DNA of 64,000 nucleotides, taken from Erigeron canadensis. Lineage: Eukaryota; Streptophyta; Magnoliopsida; Asterales; Asteraceae. The stretch covers positions 58,402,587 through 58,466,586 of the forward strand of contig NC_057761.1 in NCBI RefSeq assembly GCF_010389155.1, read 5' to 3'. How positions within the stretch are numbered: position 1 is the stretch's first letter; each line of letters starts with the position of its first letter. A program made the position numbers and the translations under genes. A model generated the notes under the pieces. That model saw only the letters and a program-made list of their open reading frames with translations. It had not been told where the DNA came from and made no database searches. Of this stretch, positions 21,639-31,273 are shown piece after piece.

Positions 21639-22970
21639 GGGATTATGGCATCGGAGTGTAACCAACTATGACTCAATGGTTATATAATGTAGTGACCTTT
21701 CAAACTGGCTATCTGATGTAAGTACCTTCCATTTTTGTTCTTTTAATGTATCCAACCGGGTAACATCCTATTTGTAACCGGTAATTCCACGTTGGACGTA
21801 AAAAGGAATAGCGATTAAGGCACCGAAGTGTAACCAACTATGAGCAAATGGTTATGTAATGTAGTGACCTACGAAAGTGTTAAATTGATGTAAGAACCTC
21901 TCTGTTTTGTTCACTCGATGTATGCTACCGTGTTACTCCGATGACTTTATACTCCGGTCATCTTCTCCAGATAGTTTCCGATACTATCTTCGGTAACAAC
22001 AATTTTTCTGGAGAGCAAATGTGAAACTGTAACTCAATGTCTAACTTCAATCCTAAACACAATTCAATACTAGATATAGATGGATATATATATATATATA
22101 TATATACATTTATTGATTTTAGAACACGATTCAATAATAATGATATAAATTCCATTTCTAAACTTTAAAACTAGATATAGAATGGTGTATACATTTATAA
22201 ATGCACTGTACGTAGCTATGGTCCCATTGTTTCCTCTTCGAGAACACATCCCAAATCTTGTTCCTAAAATCAATTTAATTTAATTTCTTCAACTTTTTGA
22301 TGGTTACAAACCCTGACCCCCAAATCAGACTGTGTTATGATCACCCCATCATCGTTAACCATAAAGATCCAAACTTCTCATCCCCACCTCTATCAAGATC
22401 CAACAAGGTTGGTTTACAGTGGGGTAAAAATGGGGGATTTTGACAGAGGATGACGATGGTGGTTGTCTGGGTGGCGGCTGACTGTGTTATGATATTTGTG
22501 GTTTACAGTGGGGGAAAAATGTGGCACGTGTCCAGATGTGGAGACGATGGAGAGATGGTCGCACCTCTTGAATGGAAGAAAAAATGATACTGAGACCACC
22601 CACTACAACGTCGTCGGAGTCTAATACCATCCACCATCCATCTTGTCGAAGTTCACAACTCACAACCGTAACCATGACCGTATAATAGGTCAACCGGTAC
22701 ATGAAAATAACAAAAATGAGAGGTTCCTACATCAGATGGTCAGTTTTAAAGATCACTACATAACATAACCATTAGGTCATAGTTGGTTACACTCGTATGC
22801 CATAATCCCAAAGTAAAATTAACATTGTTACTGGCTACCGGTACAACAGGTCAACCGGTACATTAAAAGAACAAAAATAGAAGGTACTTACATCAAATAG
22901 CCAATTTGAAAGGTCACTACATTACATAACCATTGAGTCATAGTTTGTTACACTCTAGTGCCATAATCCC
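21639..22970. mobile_element. Mutator-like nonautonomous element with long, internally duplicated TIRs
   Basis: The element starts GGGATTATGGCA and ends TGCCATAATCCC. Each terminus is about 300 bp and holds two head-to-tail copies of a unit containing GTGTAACCAACTATGA and GGTTAT-x-TAATGTAGTGACC; left copies start at about 21639 and 21810, right copies (inverted) at about 22670 and 22800. Flanking 9-mers are AAATTAAAA (21630-21638) and CAATTAAAA (22971-22979), 8 of 9 identical, which fits the 9-bp duplication of Mutator-like transposons. The inner 700 bp has no transposase. It lies 68 bp downstream of the RLP4 stop. Confidence 0.82.
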
Positions 22971-23037
22971 CAATTAAAAACCACATACTTGCTAGAAATC
23001 AGTAAAACCAGAAAACAAGAAGGGAATACAGAAAAAA

Positions 23038-25842
23038 TTATGCAGGGGCAACCCTTTGCAACTTTGCCGCGAATACCATCACATTCATGTAGGCCCAATC
23101 TTCCAAGCGATCCAATATGCCTATAAATGTATGTCTCACACGACGGTTAAGAAGTAAGGTACTACACATTACCCAAAACCCAATAGTAAAACCAATGGCC
23201 GCACCAATATAAAACCATCTTTGAAGTTCTTCCAGGCCTTCACTGCCACCCTCACCTTCACCAACGTTGGGTAAATGTAAGTCTTCGTCTTCAGAACAGT
23301 ATTTGGGCAGGGGCGATCCACACAGTTCTGCATTTCCGATGTACCTTGAGGGTTCAAAGGTTTGGAGCTGAGTGCTAGATGGAATCCTCCCAGACAAGCT
23401 ATTGTATGACACGTCCAGATAATTCAATGAACTCATCTGAGACATGCTTGATGGTATCCCTCCTGAAAATTTGTTTCTAGATAAATCCAACGTTAAAAGA
23501 TGATTCATCTCGCCAATTTTTGGTGGAATCTCTCCAAATAGGGCATTCTTTGACAAGTTTAGTGAGACCAATTGATGAAGATCGGTAAGCTCGTATGGGA
23601 CTGGTCCTGTTAAATTGTTGCTTGACAGATCAATGCTCATCAACAGTCCCAGATTACTGCTGAATTCACGTATTATTCCTTGCCACTGGATCATCTGATG
23701 GTCAACATACTCACCTGTTGCGTTTAATAGGTGTACGTTTGGATCTTGGTAGAACATAGCTCCAAACATCCTCGAAAAGTTATATACACATGAAGGGATC
23801 GTTCCTTGAAGGTTGTTCATTGACAAGTCTAGAATTTGAAGGTTTACTAATTCACATATCTGTAAAGGCGTGGTTCCAGAGAAGTTGTTCGATCTTAGGC
23901 TAAAAACATACAACTCAAATAAGTTTTCCCCGATCCAAATAGGCACATTACCAGAAAACATGTTGGCTCCCAAATCCAAAAATTTTAAACTCTGACAATT
24001 CTTTATTGACAATGGCAATTCTCCAGAAAAGCTGTTATTGTATAAAGACAATACTTCAAGTTGAACCAAATATCCCATAGAGGGTGGGAGACTTCCAGCT
24101 AGACGGTTATGTCCTAGACTAAGAACCTTTAGCTCTTTGAAATGCCACAAGCAATCTGGAACTTGTCCGGTTAATGAGTTATGAGAGAGATCGAGAAATG
24201 ATAAAGACCCATTAAGATGGCATAAAAAGGATATTCCTCCATGGAATTTGTTTTTGGAAAGATTTAATGCTTCTAGTGTTGAGGAAACATTCGGTATTGG
24301 ACCATAAAAGCTATTAGAACTCAAATCTATTGTTGAACAGCGGTCAAAGTTTGATAGTAGATTCAGTACTTCCCCACTGAGATTGTTAGAAGACAGATTC
24401 AGATAGCTCAATTGAGAACTCCACGTGTCCCAAAATTCGATAGGAACTGTGTCAGAAATTCTATTGTTGGCAATATCAAGATGGACAAGATTTTTAAGTG
24501 TTTGAATCCATTTAGGGAACTGAGGTCCTAACTTGCAAGAGCTCAAATCGATATGCACTGTGTGAGAAAGGTTTGACATGTGATTTCTATAAGTAAGCGG
24601 GACTCCCTCAAGTGAGTTGTTTGCTAGATATATATACAAAATGTTTGACTTGCCGATGTTTTGAAAATTAGCACCTCTAAGAGAATTGGAAGTGGCATCT
24701 AACTGTTCCAGTTTGGGTTGTTCCCAAACTTTTTCACTTATTGTTCCATTTAAGTGATTATGAGAAAGAAACAAGTTTTGTAACGATGTAAATTTTTGGA
24801 TCTCATCGGGCAGTGACCCTGTTAGTTGATTATGTGAAACTTCCAAATATTGTAAAGTAGAAGATGTGTATCCCGACAAGTTGCTTAGGAAAACAGGGAA
24901 GCTGACATTTATGAAGTTGTATTGGAGAAACACAGATGTCAAATTAGAAAGGTTTCCAAGATATTTAGGTATCCAGTCTAACATGTTGCTAGACAGATCA
25001 AGAGTTTGAAGCTTGTTGCTAGTTAATGGGAACAACCAACGATAAGCGGATGAGTTGAGATTGTTGTTTCCGAGATCAAGGGTGACAATTGAGGAGGACG
25101 AAGAAGAGTTGACAAATTTAGAATATGGACACATGACCTGGGAAAGGTCACAGTTCGATAAACTTAAAAATGATAGATTTTTAAGACTTACAACTACATT
25201 CACCCAGTTATTTACTTTGGCTAGAGAAGTCCCACTCATATCAAGGTACTCCAAGAGAGATAGATGAGACAACCAATCTAAGTTTTTAACGGTCTGCAAG
25301 TATCTAAGCGAAAGTTTCTTTAAGTTTCGAAGGTTTCCAAACTCTGAAGGAATGGTTCCGTAAAAAGTGCTGCCAGAAAGATCAAGATACCTTAATTCGG
25401 TCATGGAACCTATGAATGTAGGAATTGTTCCATGAAAATAATTGTAGGAAAGGTCAAGATTATTTAAACGGGTTAAGTTAAGCAATGAAGGGCTAATCTC
25501 GCCTTTAAAGGTAACAAAACTTAGTTCAAGCTTTACGACATGACCTGTTCGGCTACTGCATGTGACTCCTGTCCATTTACAGCAGTACTGGTCATCTTGT
25601 TGTTTGTTTCCCCATGTAGAGAGGTGGCTGCCAAAGTCGTCCTTAAGGATCATGGCTTTGAAATCAAGGAGAGCATGTATCTCGTTATCGAAGCACTTCT
25701 TGTTAATAACAGTACCATTTGCAGGTCCTGTTGTGGCTTCCACTTGTTGAAAGGCGGTAGTGGCCTTTAACCATAGGGGAAAAAATGACTGGATAAAGAA
25801 AACAGTATGCAAAAGTTTATGGCAAATCATATTTTTGTCCAT
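23038..25842 (-). CDS. RLP4: LRR receptor-like protein, EIX-like (934 aa)
   Basis: A single-exon gene starting MDKNMICHKLLHTVFF, with a signal peptide to about residue 30. Seen: N-terminal cap with Cys50, Cys pair 87-88 and Cys95 (NEI replaces the usual NER), two LRR units before the LQTVKNLDWL block (the GxC cysteine of that block is missing, unlike the other four copies), LRRs, island with MIQWQGIIREF, C-cap LCGSPLPKYC, acidic GEGEGGSEG stretch, membrane helix about 876-898 with GAAIG (GxxxG), and a tail with YMNV (YxxPhi) ending AAKLQRVAPA. The tail resembles RLP5. Role inferred from family: plasma-membrane immune or developmental pattern receptor acting through partner kinases. The ligand is unknown. 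Confidence 0.92.
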   Translation of the reverse strand: MDKNMICHKLLHTVFFIQSFFPLWLKATTAFQQVEATTGPANGTVINKKCFDNEIHALLDFKAMILKDDFGSHLSTWGNKQQDDQYCCKWTGVTCSSRTGHVVKLELSFVTFKGEISPSLLNLTRLNNLDLSYNYFHGTIPTFIGSMTELRYLDLSGSTFYGTIPSEFGNLRNLKKLSLRYLQTVKNLDWLSHLSLLEYLDMSGTSLAKVNNWVNVVVSLKNLSFLSLSNCDLSQVMCPYSKFVNSSSSSSIVTLDLGNNNLNSSAYRWLFPLTSNKLQTLDLSSNMLDWIPKYLGNLSNLTSVFLQYNFINVSFPVFLSNLSGYTSSTLQYLEVSHNQLTGSLPDEIQKFTSLQNLFLSHNHLNGTISEKVWEQPKLEQLDATSNSLRGANFQNIGKSNILYIYLANNSLEGVPLTYRNHMSNLSHTVHIDLSSCKLGPQFPKWIQTLKNLVHLDIANNRISDTVPIEFWDTWSSQLSYLNLSSNNLSGEVLNLLSNFDRCSTIDLSSNSFYGPIPNVSSTLEALNLSKNKFHGGISFLCHLNGSLSFLDLSHNSLTGQVPDCLWHFKELKVLSLGHNRLAGSLPPSMGYLVQLEVLSLYNNSFSGELPLSIKNCQSLKFLDLGANMFSGNVPIWIGENLFELYVFSLRSNNFSGTTPLQICELVNLQILDLSMNNLQGTIPSCVYNFSRMFGAMFYQDPNVHLLNATGEYVDHQMIQWQGIIREFSSNLGLLMSIDLSSNNLTGPVPYELTDLHQLVSLNLSKNALFGEIPPKIGEMNHLLTLDLSRNKFSGGIPSSMSQMSSLNYLDVSYNSLSGRIPSSTQLQTFEPSRYIGNAELCGSPLPKYCSEDEDLHLPNVGEGEGGSEGLEELQRWFYIGAAIGFTIGFWVMCSTLLLNRRVRHTFIGILDRLEDWAYMNVMVFAAKLQRVAPA

Positions 25843-27086
25843 TTATATTGTATCGAAATGTGTGTGTGTTTTTTTTAATCTTTTGTGATATATGAATGTA
25901 TGATACTCCCTCTCTATATGGAGGTGGTTTAAAAATGAACATTTGAATTAACTAGACGGGCGTTTACTCCATAGCGTGTGGGCTAATTAAGTGTTGACTT
26001 TTGTGTGACACATAAAGTCATTTGTTGACATTTTCCCCACCCACCCACACAGCAAAGGGTCTTGACCAGTACAAGTCTTCGCCAATTTGAATTGAACGAC
26101 TCTTAATTTCAGTCTTTTGTAGTCTCTCTATAACTCTACCAAAAATACATATTTAGTATTTTAGAAAAATTTGTTTATAGTTTTGTAGATTTGGTTATTG
26201 GCTTGGAGAAATTTTTCTATCACTGTTATTTAAGGTTGTAAACGATCAAACTATTTAAACTCTAAATTGTTATCAACCGAGCCAAATTTAAATAAGCTTC
26301 AGTCATTCTTAAACATGTTCTCGGTTATGACTTTACTTTTCTCCAACATTAGTTGAATTAAAATTTGATTATTAAGAAATTAATAAAAGTTATATTAAAA
26401 AAAAAAAAAAACTCATTCCGATTGAGCACGCATTTACAGTGATTTACATGACGTTTTTTTTTAAAATAAAAAAAATATATTAAAAAAAAATATTAATTAA
26501 AAAATATATATAACGTTAAACCTTAAAAGAAAAATAAAAACATATTAAGGTTACGAATAGCAAAATTTGCAAATGTTACATTAACGTTATAAATTGTCGA
26601 TCACCTGTAGATCAGGATTTTGTTATATCGCTATTCGACAATGGTAAAATTCAATACCTGCCTATATATATTCTCACTCATCAGAATTTTAATGAATTTA
26701 CAAAATCCAGAGTTTGTGATTTTGTTTTCTCTCTTTATTTATAACAGGTTGGGGTTCTGCCACATAATTCATAAACATAAGATTAGTAATTTCATTACTT
26801 TTGTATGATGGTTTCATTAGATTGATCGAGTTATTCTTATGCACAAGTGCGTATCACGTGTTTGATGAAATGCCTCAATGGTGGTTTGTCATTATTATAT
26901 ATGATATTGCTACGTTTTAGACACTTATTTGATAATGGTTTTACAGAAAACCTTGAAAATCCTCTAGTAAATACAAGAAACCTGAAAAATTCCGATGTAA
27001 AAGCAAAGAAACCTGAAACTCTAGGGAAAGCAGTTGATAACCAGAGGTCGATAAGTTCAAATTGAATTCGTCTGTGTAAGATTCTC
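25843..27086. other. RLP4 upstream and intergenic region
   Basis: This contains the promoter side of RLP4 and AT-rich filler with poly-A tracts around 26399-26412 and 26460-26515. No gene or clear transposon end was found. Confidence 0.4.
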
Positions 27087-27168
27087 GCTTGATAAATCAA
27101 TGCTCTTTAGCAATCCCTAGTTTCCATTGTTAAGAACTGTAACTACATAGGAGTCCATTTAGGTTGTT
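27087..27168 (-). pseudogene. Relic of a sixth RLP copy
   Basis: The plus-strand text GCTTGATAAATCAATGCTC at 27087-27105 and GTCCATTTAGGTTGTT at 27153-27168 match the stretches of RLP1-RLP5 encoding the LLRSIDLSSNNL and NNLNGTIPS segments in the C-terminal LRRs. They are out of their usual spacing and embedded in unrelated sequence. It lies about 150 bp beyond the RLP5 stop. The simplest reading is a deleted or recombined gene copy of which only scraps remain. Confidence 0.6.
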
Positions 27169-27317
27169 AAACAACCGAATCTCCCTCAACATTACATTTT
27201 GACAAAAACGTGAGTATCATTTGCTTAGATGCATAGTTTATTATTTTAGCAGTTGAGTACTTCAAATCACTGTCTTACATGAAATACTAACTAGAGTCTA
27301 GAAGCATGAAATACTAA

Positions 27318-30032
27318 CTATGGACGTGCGCCCCTTTGCAGTTTTGCAATGAACACCGCCACCTTTACATAAACCCAATTTTTCAAGAAATTAAGTAGAT
27401 GAAAAAAAGCACGTCTCCATTTATGGTTGAGAACTAAAGTGCCACATGCTATTGAAAAACCAGTTGCAAAACCAGTGCCCACACCAATATAAAACCATCT
27501 CTGCAGTTCGTCTATCCCACCTCCTTCACCTTCACTCTCATCGACGTGGGGTGGCGCCTCTAGTTCTTTATCTCCGATACAATTTTTTGTGACGGGAGGT
27601 CCACATAGTCCTGCATTTCCATTGTATCTCGAAGGATCAAAGGACTGTAGCTGAGTGCTGGATGGAATTCTCCCAGTTAAATTATTGAATGACACGTCTA
27701 AGTAATTTAATGAAGTCATTTGAGACATGCTTGTTGGTATCCCTCCTGAAAAAACGTTGTTTGACAAATCCAAAGTTAAAAGTTTTTTCATCTGACCAAC
27801 TTCTCGTGGAATTTCTCCATGTAGTGCGTTCTTTGACAAGTTCAATGCAAGCAGTCCATAAAGGTTGGTAATTTCATATGGGAATTGTCCTGTTAGATTG
27901 TTGCTTGACAGATCGATGCTTCTCAGTAATCCAAGATTGCTGCTGAATACACGTACATTTCCTTGCCACTCGATCGTTGCATGGTCGATGTACACATGGT
28001 CGATGTAATTTGTATGGGCACTTCTTGGAACAAACCATGGAATTGAAAAATGATGCTCAACTTGTGTTGGTACAAGTCCTATCTGAACCATGGTAGTGAG
28101 GTTATTAACGCACGAGGGGATGGTTCCATAAAGATTGTTCAATGACAAATCTAGAAGTTGAAGATTTACCAAGCGGCATAACTGTAAAGGAATGGTTCCA
28201 GAAAAATTGTTTGATTTTAGGCTAAGAACGTACAACCTAGATAGGTTTTCTCCAATCCAAACAGGCACATTACCAGAAAATTTGTTTCCTCCCAAATTAA
28301 GATAGATTAAATCCGTGCAGTTCTTTAGAAACGAAGGCACTTCTCCAAAAAAGTTGTTTTTATATAAATACAACACCTGTAGTTTGAACAATGATTCAAC
28401 AGAGGCAGGTAGCCTTCCAGTCAGATTGTTGTGTCCTAGATTAAGAACCTTTAGCTCTTTGAAGTGCCACAAACAGTCTGGAATTTGCCCAGTTAGAAAG
28501 TTATCTGAAAGATCAAGGAATTCTAAAATCCCACCTACAATTTGGCACACAAAAGAGATACCTCCATAGAGTCTGTTTCCAGAAAGATTTAATAACTTCA
28601 AAGTAGGAGAAACATCAGGTATTGGACCATTAAAGCTGTTGGAACTCATATCTATTACTGAATAGTTATCGAAGTTTGATAATAAGTCTGGTATGTTTCC
28701 ACTTATGTTGTTAGAAGAGAGATTCAAATATCTTAATTGATAAGGCCACATGTCCCAAAAGTTCAGAGGAATTTTGTCTGATATTCTAGTATTGGCAATA
28801 TCAATATGGGTAAGGTTTTTAAGGTTTTTGATCCACATAGGGAAGCGAGGCCCGAGCTTGCAAGAGCTCAAATCAAGAAACACTACATACGAAATGTTTG
28901 ACATGTGTTCTTCCGAATGAACAGGGACTCCGTTGAGTGAGTTGTTTGAAAGATTCAGAGTGAAAATCTTTGACTTGCCAATGTTTTCAGACATAGCACC
29001 CCCAAGATTATTGGAGAAAACTTCAAAAGTTTCAAGCATGGGTAGCTCCCATATTTTCTCACTTATAGTTCCATTTAAGTTATTTTGATATAGGTACAGC
29101 CATTTTAGAGATGAGAAGTTTTGGATCAAATCAGACCATGGCCCTGTGAGTTGACTATTTGGAGCAAACAAATATTCTAACGAGGCTGATGTGCATCCAG
29201 ATAAGCTCTTCAGAAAATCAGAAAATCTGATAGAGACAGAGTTGTCATAGAATTTTAATGATGTTAAACCACAAAGGTTTCCAAGATATTCAGGCACACC
29301 ATCGAACCCGTTTTCAGAAAGATCGAGATATTCAAGCCTATGGCTAGTTAGTGGGAACAACCAACTGAACATGGATGAGTTGAGATTGTTGTTTACAAGA
29401 TAAAGTCCAACAATAGATGATGACGAAGAGTTGACAAATGAAGAAGAATTACCAGAATACATGACCTGAGAGAGGTCACATTTTGTTAAGCTTAAAAACG
29501 ATAGCTTTTGCAGACTATGAATTACATCTTCCCAGTTAGTTGCTTTAGCCAGGAAAATTCCTTCCAAATCAAGTTCTTGTAATTGAGAAAGATGTGTCAA
29601 CCAGTCAGCGTCTTCAATCACACATCTCCCTGGACATCCAATTCTAAATGTTTGCAAATAGGTTAAGTTAAGCAATGAAGAACTAATCTCACCTTGAAGA
29701 GAACTTTCGCCCAAATTGTATGACTTTAAAGTTAGTTGTTTGACATGACCCGTTGTGTCGTTGCATGTGACTCCACTCCATTTACAGCAGTCTTGCTCTT
29801 CTTCAACTCTCCACTTAGAAATAAGGCCATCGGGGTCTTGAAGGCGAGATTTGAATTCAAGGAGAGCTTGTCTTTCACTATCGATGCACTTGTTATTGAT
29901 GATGCTATCACCATCTGCTGCTCCCAGTGCTACCACTTGGTTGTTAGTTGCAGAATGAAGGTGTAGCAAAAGAAGTGAGAAAATAATGAATACATGAGTT
30001 TTCATAGAGTAAATCCAGTTCTTGCTCATCAT
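27318..30032 (-). CDS. RLP5: LRR receptor-like protein, EIX-like (904 aa)
   Basis: A single-exon gene; Met10 (MKTHVFIIFSLLLL) is an alternative start giving a cleaner signal peptide. Seen: N-terminal cap with Cys49, Cys pair 82-83 and Cys90; the GRCVIE block follows the first LRR directly, so this is the shortest copy, with none of the extra N-terminal units. LRRs follow, then an island with TIEWQGNVRVF, C-cap LCGPPVTKNC, acidic ESEGEGGG, membrane helix about 846-868 with GVGTG (GxxxG), and a tail with YVKV (YxxPhi). The family role is as for the other copies: ligand perception outside the cell with signalling through SOBIR1/BAK1-type kinases. Nothing indicates pseudogenisation. Confidence 0.92.
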   Translation of the reverse strand: MMSKNWIYSMKTHVFIIFSLLLLHLHSATNNQVVALGAADGDSIINNKCIDSERQALLEFKSRLQDPDGLISKWRVEEEQDCCKWSGVTCNDTTGHVKQLTLKSYNLGESSLQGEISSSLLNLTYLQTFRIGCPGRCVIEDADWLTHLSQLQELDLEGIFLAKATNWEDVIHSLQKLSFLSLTKCDLSQVMYSGNSSSFVNSSSSSIVGLYLVNNNLNSSMFSWLFPLTSHRLEYLDLSENGFDGVPEYLGNLCGLTSLKFYDNSVSIRFSDFLKSLSGCTSASLEYLFAPNSQLTGPWSDLIQNFSSLKWLYLYQNNLNGTISEKIWELPMLETFEVFSNNLGGAMSENIGKSKIFTLNLSNNSLNGVPVHSEEHMSNISYVVFLDLSSCKLGPRFPMWIKNLKNLTHIDIANTRISDKIPLNFWDMWPYQLRYLNLSSNNISGNIPDLLSNFDNYSVIDMSSNSFNGPIPDVSPTLKLLNLSGNRLYGGISFVCQIVGGILEFLDLSDNFLTGQIPDCLWHFKELKVLNLGHNNLTGRLPASVESLFKLQVLYLYKNNFFGEVPSFLKNCTDLIYLNLGGNKFSGNVPVWIGENLSRLYVLSLKSNNFSGTIPLQLCRLVNLQLLDLSLNNLYGTIPSCVNNLTTMVQIGLVPTQVEHHFSIPWFVPRSAHTNYIDHVYIDHATIEWQGNVRVFSSNLGLLRSIDLSSNNLTGQFPYEITNLYGLLALNLSKNALHGEIPREVGQMKKLLTLDLSNNVFSGGIPTSMSQMTSLNYLDVSFNNLTGRIPSSTQLQSFDPSRYNGNAGLCGPPVTKNCIGDKELEAPPHVDESEGEGGGIDELQRWFYIGVGTGFATGFSIACGTLVLNHKWRRAFFHLLNFLKNWVYVKVAVFIAKLQRGARP

Positions 30033-31273
30033 CTTCTTAAACTATATATGTTGCTTTGGTGGGTGCTAGTATATTGATGCATATATGAACACTTAAATGA
30101 GGATAAAGACATGAAGTAGACGAAGACCTTTTGACCGTTGTCCTTTACTTCCCAGTAGGAGTATTTTACTACTAAAAGCATAAAGTTTTTCTATTCTGGG
30201 TGGCCCAAATCCAAATCTCTCTCGCATTCCTTTTTACTTTGGTTGACCAGACTTTTCAGGAAAACTATGTGCTAAAATATGCCCATTGTACAGTTTTTCT
30301 TTACTGTTGAATAATACTCGTATATGCCTTTAAATTTTAAACTTAGACTTTTTTTTTTTTTACCTGATAGTGTATTTTCTTAGCCTTGAACTTATTCACA
30401 TAATCACATTGACACTTAGAACCACTTGTTGGGTCTCAGACTTGCAAATGTGCGATAGAATCCAAAAGGAAAAAGAATAACTGAAACAAGCTATTGAATC
30501 TGAAATTATTTGACAGGTCGCCACATCGGAGGTTCGGAAGTAATTGACACTTTTAATTCCGTATGTTAGCTATTCACATGTGTGGTAATGGTTGTATTAA
30601 CAACCTCCCTCTATACCTGTACAACAAACCTAACTGATGTTGTTTATGCCGCACGCAAGGTGCTCGATATAAGGCTTCAATCAAACTCCGTCTGTTTATG
30701 TAGACTTTAAACCTGGATTATATGTCATCAGGTTTGCTGGTTAGAAAAAGGGGCGATTTCTTGTATGATTGCCACTTAAATTGTCTGAACTTCATGACGC
30801 ACTTTAACTGCTTGATCCAATGTTTGAGACAAAAAACAGTCACCTGATCAACATCTATACGGCCACAAGACCAGGGCATGTGAAAACATGATGGAGAAAG
30901 CAGGCCAGCTGAGATTACAGCCTAACAGTCAAGCTTTAAACAGAAATTGGACATCTCAATCTAGATGGATAGCCAGGTGCCCAGGCCCCAGGTGTATCGA
31001 TCCCCATATACGTCAACAGATTATAAAAGGTACATATACTTGCTCATTTTTCAGTTTTTAATACTCGCCATACTTGAAACAAGGAAACACAATAACATTG
31101 AAATTAAAACACTGGTTTTACAAATTACAAGCAGGAAGCTGAAAGTGCCAAAGTGGTTTTATTTTCTTGAATGATATCTTTCAGAAGTGTAATTTTAAAG
31201 TCAAACATTCTAAGCCTACTTCTAAAGGTTCTTTAACCATGCTTGATTATTATAATTAACTATTACAAAAACA
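30033..31273. other. Boundary between RLP cluster and P450 cluster
   Basis: RLP5 promoter and P450-1 3' flank. No gene is supported. A weak resemblance to a protein repeat at about 30640-30690 (YAARKVLD in one frame) is interrupted by stops and was not called. The stretch 31071-31103 recurs downstream of P450-3 at 54624-54654. Confidence 0.4.

Noticed and set aside
26838..26880. Pentatricopeptide-repeat relic (VFDEMP) and a similar hint at 30640-30690
   Set aside because: Only six to eight residues match and the surroundings contain stops; indistinguishable from chance.
7708..30032. Calling the receptors LRR receptor kinases (GSO1/FLS2 type)
   Set aside because: The frames stop 25-35 residues after the membrane helix and no kinase domain follows in any frame.
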